NCBI GenBank assembly: GCA_009843505.1
Contig: VYDI01000024.1
Location: 48,346-112,345 of the forward strand
Direction: 5' to 3'
Length of the DNA: 64,000 nt
DNA from: Holophagales bacterium
Lineage (GTDB): Bacteria; Acidobacteriota; Thermoanaerobaculia; Multivoradales; Multivoraceae
Part shown: piece after piece, positions 58,211-64,000 of the stretch
Position numbering within the stretch: position 1 is the first letter of the stretch
Layout of the letters: each line of letters starts with the position of its first letter
Position numbers and translations under genes: made by a program
The notes under the pieces: model-generated
What the model was told of the DNA's origin: nothing
The model's database searches: none
Seen by the model: the letters and a program-made list of their open reading frames with translations, nothing else

Positions 58211-59775
58211 CGACACATCTCCAGGCCCAGGGCGGCGGCACCGACCTCGAAGGGCAGGGCCGTTCCGGTCATCGCCTTGAACTGCGAGAGCCCCTGGTGC
58301 AGGAGGACCTCGCGGCCGCCGACCACCATCAACCCCCTGGCCGCCAGCGCACGGCTCCAGGGTGTTGGGCCGCCGCCGTAGACCAGCTCGACCGCGGCCG
58401 CCGAGGCTCGAAGCCCCGCCGGGTCGCAGGGCAGCGGATCGTCGGCCCGGTGACCGAGGGAAGTCGCGTTGACGACGATGTCGAAATCGCCGGGTTCCAG
58501 CTCTTCGAGCGGCAAGAAGGCGACGCCGAGCGACTCGGCTGCGGCCCGGCCGGTCGACTCCGTGCGGTTGGCGAGCGCGACCTCGGCGCCGGCCACGGCC
58601 AGACCGAGGGCTGCGGCCCGGCCGGCCCCGCCAGCGCCGATGACCACGGCCGCGCCGCCCGCCAGGTCGATGCCGCGGCGGCGGAGCGGACCCACGACGC
58701 CTTCCGGATCCGTACTCTCCGCCCTCCAACGCCTGCTCTCGGCGCCATTCCGGCCCGGCAACAGGGTGTTCGCGCCCTGGGTACCACGCGCCAGGTCCCC
58801 CGCCTCGAAGGCCGCCCCTAGCGCCGCGGCCTTGTGCGGCGCGGTCACGCTCAGGCCGCTGAGCGGCAGGCCCGCACGATCGAAGAAGTCGGAGAGCACG
58901 ATCTCGCGCCAGAAGGTCTCGAAGCTAGGCGCATCGAAGGCGACATAGAGGGCCTCCTCGCCGCGGTCGCGGTACCCGGCGTTGTGGAACCTGGGCGACA
59001 GGCTGTGCGCCGCCGGGTGGCCGACGACGCCGAACAGCCGCGACGCGCGGTGCAGGTTCGGCAGGCCGTAGTCTGCCCGCAACCGTTCGACGGACGGCTG
59101 GCCGGGCGCCGCGGCCAGCGGCCCGGCGGCGCCGTAGATCCATGGCGCGCCGAGACGCGGCGCCACCAGCCGGGTCCAGGCGCCGACGGCGCCCATGGAG
59201 AAGGCCGCGACGTCGGCCCGGCGCGCGCCAAGCAGCAGTTCGAGCGGCACCAGCTCGTCGCCGGAGTTCCGTGCTTCGGTCACCAGCTTGTAGAGCCGCG
59301 CCTCCACTCCGGCAACCTGTCTCAAGCGGCCTCGCAGGACCTGCAGGTTCCGCGCCCGGCCATGCCACGACACGACGCGACGCCGGGGTTCGACGGCTTC
59401 CAGCACAGCCCTGCCGAGATCGCGGTCAGCCTCGATGTCAACGAGGTCGTATCCGCGTGCCGCGGAGAGCAGCGCCGCCCGGCGCTCCGGCTCAACGGTG
59501 CCCCGGCCGCCCTCCGCTTCGCTCCGCAGCGTGTAGAGGAGTTGGCCGGCGAAGCGTTCCCGCAACCAGTCGACGCCGATATCGCCCACCAGGTCCGCCC
59601 GCACCTCGAGACAGTCCGCCAGCTCCGACAGCGCGCGCACCTCGTCGCCGGACGCGCCAGGCGCCTCCGTCAACGACGCCACCAGGGTCGCACTCGCTGC
59701 GACTTCCGCAGGGGTCGCACTCGCTGCGACTTCCGCAGGGGTCGCGGTTGGCTGTTCGTCGGTTGTCGGGTTCAA
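58207..59775 (-). CDS. aroDE: Fused 3-dehydroquinate dehydratase/shikimate dehydrogenase
   Basis: 522 residues. First half, type I AroD: LADCLEVRADLVGD, RRRVVSWHG, ARLYKLVTEAR (Schiff-base lysine), AFSMGAVGAWTR. Second half, AroE: RLFGVVGHPAAHSLSPRFHNAGY, LSVTAPHKAAAL, AAVVIGAGGAGRAAALGLA. It supplies chorismate for the downstream trp genes. The TTG at 59775 is fixed by AAGGAGGT at 59783-59790, eight bases ahead, which lies in a 12-bp hairpin. An N-terminal ~25-residue extension contains a tandem PAEVAASAT repeat. Confidence 0.94.
   Translation of the reverse strand: MNPTTDEQPTATPAEVAASATPAEVAASATLVASLTEAPGASGDEVRALSELADCLEVRADLVGDIGVDWLRERFAGQLLYTLRSEAEGGRGTVEPERRAALLSAARGYDLVDIEADRDLGRAVLEAVEPRRRVVSWHGRARNLQVLRGRLRQVAGVEARLYKLVTEARNSGDELVPLELLLGARRADVAAFSMGAVGAWTRLVAPRLGAPWIYGAAGPLAAAPGQPSVERLRADYGLPNLHRASRLFGVVGHPAAHSLSPRFHNAGYRDRGEEALYVAFDAPSFETFWREIVLSDFFDRAGLPLSGLSVTAPHKAAALGAAFEAGDLARGTQGANTLLPGRNGAESRRWRAESTDPEGVVGPLRRRGIDLAGGAAVVIGAGGAGRAAALGLAVAGAEVALANRTESTGRAAAESLGVAFLPLEELEPGDFDIVVNATSLGHRADDPLPCDPAGLRASAAAVELVYGGGPTPWSRALAARGLMVVGGREVLLHQGLSQFKAMTGTALPFEVGAAALGLEMCR
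59686..59746. repeat. 27-bp tandem repeat in the aroDE start
   Basis: Two perfect 27-bp units (59686-59712 and 59713-59739) plus the beginning of a third. Being a multiple of three, they give the repeated peptide TPAEVAASA at the enzyme's N-terminal extension without breaking frame. A slippage-type repeat that could vary in copy number. Confidence 0.8.
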
Positions 59776-59778
59776 CGG

Positions 59779-59810
59779 GAAGACCTCCTTCGATCCGGAA
59801 GGAGGTCTTC
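59779..59810 (-). promoter_or_regulatory. SD-sequestering hairpin of the aro-his-trp operon
   Basis: Perfect 12-bp stem GAAGACCTCCTT/AAGGAGGTCTTC with loop CCGGATCG on the minus strand. The 3' arm is the AAGGAGGT ribosome binding site of aroDE, whose TTG follows at 59775. No T-run follows, so it blocks translation rather than ends transcription. It would have to be opened for the operon's first gene to be read. Confidence 0.75.
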
Positions 59811-59822
59811 TCGCTCACCCTC

Positions 59823-59856
59823 GTCCCGGACCGTGCGTACCGGGACCTGGCCCGGG
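59823..59856 (-). promoter_or_regulatory. Alternative RNA pairings after the leader stop
   Basis: On the minus strand, GGTCCGGG (59832-59825) can pair either with the nearby GTCCCGG (59846-59840; 7 bp as GTCCCGG/CCGGGAC) or with CCCGGGCC (59856-59849; 8 bp with one wobble), which lies directly after the leader stop codon. These pairings exclude each other, as expected in an attenuator, but a pairing that frees the SD arm was not identified by eye. Confidence 0.45.
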
Positions 59857-59857
59857 T

Positions 59858-59962
59858 TCAGCCCTTGCCGTGACCGTGAGCCCACCAGGAAGTCGCCACG
59901 ACTCCGGTCGCGGGAGCGCCGGAGGCAGCGACGAAAACGAAAGTGCTGGCCGGTGAGTTCAT
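59858..59962 (-). CDS. Leader peptide with Trp-Trp and His-Gly-His codons
   Basis: 34 codons ending ATSWWAHGHGKG-stop (TGG TGG at 59887-59882, CAC codons at 59878-59876 and 59872-59870). It lies between a promoter and the structured region ahead of aroDE. Ribosome stalling at Trp or His codons would alter the RNA folding downstream. Trp leader peptides of other bacteria (I recall WWW-TAH in Streptomyces) have similar ends. The ATG at 59962 has no good ribosome binding site; a GTG at 59899 with GGAG close by would give a 13-residue peptide. Gene existence is inferred, not proven. Confidence 0.62.
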   Translation of the reverse strand: MNSPASTFVFVAASGAPATGVVATSWWAHGHGKG

Positions 59963-60007
59963 GACGCGGTGCGGGTGAAACGGGCCGGAACGGCTCCAGG
60001 AGGCCGG

Positions 60008-60036
60008 ATACTGCACCGGAAGGTGCAGACTGTCAA
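60008..60036 (-). promoter_or_regulatory. Promoter with palindromic operator for the aro-his-trp operon
   Basis: Minus strand TTGACA (60036-60031) and CAGTAT (60013-60008), spaced by 17 bases; near-consensus sigma-70. The spacer and -10 contain CTGCACC-GGAA-GGTGCAG (60011-60028), a perfect 7-bp palindrome that fits a repressor site. Transcript start is expected near 60001, ~40 bases before the leader ATG. Confidence 0.65.
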
Positions 60037-60062
60037 GCAGCTTCCGCGCCTGCGGAGGGCTG

Positions 60063-60764
60063 TCAGGCCGCCGAGGTGAGCTCGCTTCTGCCCTGGTACA
60101 TCCCCACCCCGATGATGACGAAGCAGAGCGTCCCGAACGCCTGCAAGGCGTTGTCGTTCGTCAGGAGCACCAGGGGTTCGACCCCAGAGACGTGCTGCAG
60201 GACCAGGAAGTTGATGATTGCCAGAACCCCCAGGAGGACGAATCCGTAGGAGGCCAGCTTGAAGACGTTCGTCGAACTGAAGCGGGCGGAAAGCCCGATG
60301 CCGACCAGGATCGACCCGATGGGATAGACGGAAACCAGCGCGATGACGATGCCGGCCATCGACACGTACGTGCCGAGGGCCAGGTCCTCCATGCCGCGCT
60401 GCATCAGGTGAACGCTGAACTGCCGCATGCCCATCGCGACGACGTAGAGGCTCCAACCGAACACGCTCACGTACGCCCCTAGCCGCAGGCACAAACCGCC
60501 GGGGCCCTGCTGGGCCAGGCGGAGCCACGTGAAGGCAGCGTACCCGTAGAGGAACATCCCGATGATCGACAGCATGGACGCGAGATGCGCGAGGCTGGCG
60601 TTCGCCGCCGCCGCCTCGAGCGCGACCGGGAAGTCGGTCTGGTCGACCCGGTCCACTACGCCGCCGGGAAAGAGGAGCGATGCGAGCACCGACAGGATGA
60701 CACCGACGATCAGGGCCAACCCTCCCTGCCTGGTGACGGGGTTCGACGTGGTGGATGGGGCCAT
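60063..60764 (-). CDS. DUF4386-type membrane protein
   Basis: 233 residues with six hydrophobic segments (GGLALIVGVILSVLASLLFP, ASMLSIIGMFLYGYAAFTWL, LGAYVSVFGWSLYVVAMGM and others). The pattern of short loops with LAHLASMLSIIG and YPIGSILVGIGLSARF resembles DUF4386. ATG 60764 preferred over GTG 60791 because AAGGAAG lies six bases ahead. Function unknown; stands alone between the fab genes and the aro-his-trp promoter. Confidence 0.72.
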   Translation of the reverse strand: MAPSTTSNPVTRQGGLALIVGVILSVLASLLFPGGVVDRVDQTDFPVALEAAAANASLAHLASMLSIIGMFLYGYAAFTWLRLAQQGPGGLCLRLGAYVSVFGWSLYVVAMGMRQFSVHLMQRGMEDLALGTYVSMAGIVIALVSVYPIGSILVGIGLSARFSSTNVFKLASYGFVLLGVLAIINFLVLQHVSGVEPLVLLTNDNALQAFGTLCFVIIGVGMYQGRSELTSAA

Positions 60765-60828
60765 GTCCACTTCCTTTCTGGCGCGCGGCACCGGCTGTGA
60801 CTGTATGTGAGGAGATACTAGCAGTCCG

Positions 60829-62070
60829 CTAGGCGCGAGCCATGACCAGAGCGCCGTTGGTGCCGCCGAAGCCGAAGGAATTGGTCAGCGCCACGTCGAC
60901 CTTCGCCTCCCGCGGCTCGTGGGGCACGAAGTCCAGGTCGCACTCCTCGCCGGGCTCGTCGAGATTCAGCGTCGCGGGCAGCACCTGCCGATCGACGGCC
61001 AGCGCCAGAATGCCGGCTTCGACGCCGCCCGCGGCGCCCAGCAGGTGACCGGTCGAGGACTTGGTCGAGGACACGGCCAGGCGGTAGGCGTGGTCTCCGA
61101 ACACCCGCTTGACGGCCCGGACCTCGGCTATGTCGCCGAGCGGCGTGGACGTGCCGTGGGCGTTGACGTAGTCGACCGTCTCTGGCGCCAGCCCCGCGTC
61201 GTCTAGCGCCGCCAGCATCACCCGGGCGGCGCCGTCGCCCTCCGGCTCCGGCGCGGAGACGTGGTAGGCGTCGGAACTCATGCCGTAGCCGACGATCTCG
61301 GCGTAGACGTGGGCGCCGCGCTCAAGCGCCACCTCACGCTCTTCCAGGACGAGAATCCCCGCCCCCTCCCCGAGCACGAAGCCATCGCGGTCCTTGTCCC
61401 ACGGCCGCGACGCCCTGTCCGGTTCATCGTTGCGCACCGAGAGCGCCTTCATCGCGCCGAAACCGGCCAGCGCCAGGTCGGAGGTCGTGGCCTCGGTGCC
61501 GCCGGCGAAGGCGGCGTCCGCATAGCCGTGCTGGATCATCCGAAACGCGTCGCCGACTCCGTGCAGGCCGGTCGTGCAGGCGGTCGTCGGACAGGTGTTC
61601 GGGCCCCGCGCGCCAAAGCGGATCGAGATCTGGCCGGACGCCATGTTCGCGATCAGGCCGGGGATGAAGAACGGCGACACCCGGCGCGGACCACGGTCGC
61701 GCCAGATGCCGTGCATGTGCTCGATCAGGGGCAGGCCGCCCATGCCGGAACCGACGACGGTGGCGACGCGGTCGCGGTTGCCGCCGTCGATCACAAGCCC
61801 CGCGTCCTCGTGGGCGAGCGTCGCAGCGGCCAGGGCGAACTGGATGAACAGGTCGACCCGGCGGATCTCCTTGCGCCCCATGAACTGCTCAGCGTCGAAG
61901 TCCCGCACCTCCGCGGCGATCTTCGTCGTGTAGAGGTCGGCGTCGACCCGTGTCAGCGGACCGACGCCGCTCCGCCCTTCCATCAGGCCGGACCAGGTCG
62001 CCTCCGTGCCCACGCCAAGCGGAGACACCAGCCCCACGCCGGTAACGACGACGCGTCTACGGTCGCTCAT
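60829..62070 (-). CDS. fabF: 3-oxoacyl-ACP synthase II
   Basis: 413 residues. Thiolase fold with Cys in TTACTTGLHGVGDAF, first His in NAHGTSTPLGD and second in KSSTGHLLGAAGGVEAG; NSFGFGGTNGALV near the end. Elongates acyl-ACP with malonyl-ACP. Follows acpP in the fab cluster with ~33 bases between. Confidence 0.96.
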   Translation of the reverse strand: MSDRRRVVVTGVGLVSPLGVGTEATWSGLMEGRSGVGPLTRVDADLYTTKIAAEVRDFDAEQFMGRKEIRRVDLFIQFALAAATLAHEDAGLVIDGGNRDRVATVVGSGMGGLPLIEHMHGIWRDRGPRRVSPFFIPGLIANMASGQISIRFGARGPNTCPTTACTTGLHGVGDAFRMIQHGYADAAFAGGTEATTSDLALAGFGAMKALSVRNDEPDRASRPWDKDRDGFVLGEGAGILVLEEREVALERGAHVYAEIVGYGMSSDAYHVSAPEPEGDGAARVMLAALDDAGLAPETVDYVNAHGTSTPLGDIAEVRAVKRVFGDHAYRLAVSSTKSSTGHLLGAAGGVEAGILALAVDRQVLPATLNLDEPGEECDLDFVPHEPREAKVDVALTNSFGFGGTNGALVMARA

Positions 62071-62103
62071 GGTCTGGACCGGCCCGCGCCGGTCAAAGAG
62101 AGA

Positions 62104-62343
62104 TCAGTTCGAGGACCCGTGGGCCTGAATGTAGTCGATGGCCTCCTTGACCGAGCCGATCTTCTCGGCGTCCTCGTCCGGGATCTCGATGCCGAACTCC
62201 TCCTCGAAGGCCATGACCAACTCGACGATGTCGAGCGAGTCTGCACCGAGATCGTCAGTGAAGCTGGCCTCCGGAGTGACTTCGTCGGCATCGACTCCGA
62301 GCTGCTCGACGATGATGCTGTTGACCTTTTCGACTACGGACAT
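62104..62343 (-). CDS. acpP: Acyl carrier protein
   Basis: 79 residues. [46 protein letters not shown] with the phosphopantetheine Ser in ADSLD. ATG at 62343; the longer open frame upstream to 62886 is antisense shadow of fabG. A 119-bp gap to fabG may hold its own ribosome binding site and promoter. Confidence 0.96.
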   Translation of the reverse strand: MSVVEKVNSIIVEQLGVDADEVTPEASFTDDLGADSLDIVELVMAFEEEFGIEIPDEDAEKIGSVKEAIDYIQAHGSSN

Positions 62344-62462
62344 TCTGGTTCCTCTCGAGGGTAAAGAGCAGTTTGGCGTTTCGGACCCGCGGGCAGAGGG
62401 AAGACTATGCCACCACGGGGGCCATCCGTCCAATGCCAGGTCTGCGGCCGAGATCGACTCCG

Positions 62463-63209
62463 CTAGGTCATGCCACCGCTGACGCTCAACACCTCGCCCG
62501 TGACATAGGACGCCTCGTCGCTCGCCAGGTAGAGCACCGCCGCCGCAATGTCGTCCACGGTGCCCAGCCGGACCAGGCCGTGCTGCTCCAGGAAGCGTTC
62601 GCCCGCCCCGTCCGGCAGGGCCGCGGTCATGTCCGTCTCGATAAAGCCCGGCGCCACGACGTTGACCGTGATCCCGCGGCTCAGGAGCTCCCGCGCGAGC
62701 GACTTGCTGAACCCGATCAGCCCGGCCTTGGAGGCCGCGTAGTTCGCCTGGCCCGCGTTGCCAACCACTCCGGCCACCGAAGACACGGACACCACCCGGC
62801 CGTGGCGGCGCCGCATCATGCCGCGGACCAGAGCCTTGGTCAGGACGAAGGCGCCCGTCAGGTTCACGTCCAGCACCCGCTGCCACTGCTCCAGGGTCAT
62901 CCGCGCCAGCAGGTTGTCGGCGGTGATCCCCGCGTTGTTCACCAGGATGTCGACGGCCGCGAACTCCGCAGGCAGACCCCGCACCGCGGCGGGGATCGAC
63001 TCGTGATCGGCGAGATCGAGCGCCATCGGATGGGCGTCGCCGCCGTTCGCGCGCACCGTGCCGGCAACCTCGTCGAGGAGTGCCTCGTTGCGGGCGGCAA
63101 GGACGACCCGCGCGCCCTGCCGAGCCAGCAGCAGGGCCGCGGCGCGGCCGATGCCGCGCGAGGCGCCGGTGACTAGGGCGGTTCTGCCCTTCAGGTCGAA
63201 GACCGTCAC
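62463..63209 (-). CDS. fabG: 3-oxoacyl-ACP reductase
   Basis: 248 residues, SDR family. [19 protein letters not shown] for [19 protein letters not shown], catalytic [29 protein letters not shown] (Ser, Tyr, Lys), [11 protein letters not shown] overlaps the fabD stop (ATGA). Confidence 0.96.
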   Translation of the reverse strand: MTVFDLKGRTALVTGASRGIGRAAALLLARQGARVVLAARNEALLDEVAGTVRANGGDAHPMALDLADHESIPAAVRGLPAEFAAVDILVNNAGITADNLLARMTLEQWQRVLDVNLTGAFVLTKALVRGMMRRRHGRVVSVSSVAGVVGNAGQANYAASKAGLIGFSKSLARELLSRGITVNVVAPGFIETDMTAALPDGAGERFLEQHGLVRLGTVDDIAAAVLYLASDEASYVTGEVLSVSGGMT

Positions 63210-64000
63210 GCGGCGAGGTCCTCCGGCTCGGCGATCGCCCGCACCTTCAGGCTCCGCTCGATGCGGCGTCCGAGGCCGGAAAGCACCTTGCCCGGGCCGA
63301 TCTCGACCAGTCTCTCGACGCCCCGGGAAGCCATCAGCGCCACCGACTCCGACCAGCGCACGGCGCCGTCGATCTGCCGAACCAGGGCGTCGCGGGCCGC
63401 CGCCGCGGTCGTCACTTCCCCCGCATCCACGTTGCAGACGACCGGGACCTCCGGATCCGCCATCGGTACGTCCCGGATCAGGGGTTCCATCGCAGCGCGA
63501 GCCGGCGCCATCAGGGCACAGTGGAAGGGAGCCGACACGGGCAGCGGGATGGCCCGCCGCGCGCCCCGCTCCGCCGCCAGCTCCACGGCCCTGTCGACCG
63601 CGCCGGCCGCCCCGGCGATCACGATCTGCCCCGGCGCGTTCAGGTTCGCGAGCTGGCAGACGCCGCCGGTGTCGTTCGTCGCCTGTGCCGCCACCGCGGC
63701 GGTGTCCTCCTCGCTCAGCCCGAGGATCGCCGCCATGCCGCCCTCACCGACCGGCACCGCCTGCTGCATCGCCTGCCCGCGGGCCCGCACCAGCCGCAGG
63801 GCGTCGGCGAGTTCCAGAGAGCCGGCCGCCACCAGGGCCGAGTACTCTCCCAGGCTGTGACCGGCGACGAAGGCGGGCGCAGCCGGCCCAGGATCCTGCG
63901 CCAGGTAGCAGCGCAGCACGGCGACCGACATCGCGACGATCGCTGGCTGGGTGTTCGCGGTCAGTTGGAGTTCGTCCTCCGGGCCCTCGAAACAGAGCTC
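63206..64000 (-). CDS. fabD: Malonyl-CoA:ACP transacylase, N-terminus cut by window end
   Basis: The frame runs open to the window end: [20 protein letters not shown] and then [10 protein letters not shown] precede the nucleophile motif [14 protein letters not shown]. Catalytic His is in [10 protein letters not shown]. About 265 of ~310 residues are visible. An internal Met at 63931 is not the start. First visible gene of fabD-fabG-acpP-fabF. Confidence 0.94.
   Translation of the reverse strand, partial: ELCFEGPEDELQLTANTQPAIVAMSVAVLRCYLAQDPGPAAPAFVAGHSLGEYSALVAAGSLELADALRLVRARGQAMQQAVPVGEGGMAAILGLSEEDTAAVAAQATNDTGGVCQLANLNAPGQIVIAGAAGAVDRAVELAAERGARRAIPLPVSAPFHCALMAPARAAMEPLIRDVPMADPEVPVVCNVDAGEVTTAAAARDALVRQIDGAVRWSESVALMASRGVERLVEIGPGKVLSGLGRRIERSLKVRAIAEPEDLAA

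Noticed and set aside
59779..59810. Intrinsic terminator
   Set aside because: No T-run follows, and the 3' arm is the ribosome binding site of aroDE with its start right after.

Overview
The window is GC-rich, densely packed bacterial chromosome with no rRNA, tRNA or CRISPR array visible. A secreted protein with the VWFA-related domain described from Acidobacteria (36278-38044), the general GC-rich style and the gene mix suggest an uncultivated acidobacterium-like lineage. This is inference and only moderately supported.

Layout. (1) 1-6283: trehalose metabolism (5' part of otsA on minus, divergent from otsB and a GH15 hydrolase), a GPP34-domain protein, a methyltransferase, an outer-membrane barrel protein and a small PD-(D/E)XK-like nuclease. 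(2) 6475-20506: a phosphorothioate (PT) DNA defence island. It has a PLD-SF2 helicase, an 81-aa protein, a DndD/SMC-like ATPase and a 156-aa protein; then sspA (minus) divergent from sspB-sspC-sspD (plus); then convergent sspE (minus). The sspA/sspB gap carries two matched 19-bp palindromes, each at the start of one of two overlapping divergent promoters. (3) 20777-25487: a VapBC module and a coupled cluster of four paralogous membrane proteins with one alpha/beta hydrolase, which I cannot assign to a known system. (4) 25524-36169: quinoprotein-like beta-propeller, small lipoprotein, ArfB, and an operon of ECF sigma factor, FecR/DUF3352 zinc-finger anti-sigma-like protein and two ABC ATPase/permease pairs; then a DMT transporter. 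(5) 36278-43900: VWFA protein, an Nramp-like transporter lacking the DPGN motif, a second VapBC, a secreted Ig-like protein coupled to a Dph6-type ATPase/AraC fusion, and a small membrane protein. (6) 59775 down to 44038: one 17-gene aromatic/histidine/tryptophan operon (aroDE-hisZ-G-D-C-B-H-A-F-IE-trpE-G-D-C-F-B-A), nearly every junction overlapping. (7) 60063-64000: DUF4386 membrane protein and fabF-acpP-fabG-fabD (fabD cut by the window end).

The aro-his-trp operon is preceded by a near-consensus promoter with a palindrome in its spacer, a short leader ORF ending Trp-Trp-Ala-His-Gly-His-Gly-Lys-Gly-stop, alternative RNA hairpins, and a perfect 12-bp hairpin whose 3' arm is the AAGGAGGT ribosome binding site of the first gene. 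That looks like attenuation acting on translation. A dispersed family of GC-rich hairpin repeats (REP-like) marks several gene ends and gaps.

No stretch over 300 bases lacks a gene. The largest gaps are 59776-60062 (the leader region) and 20507-20776 (nothing recognised).
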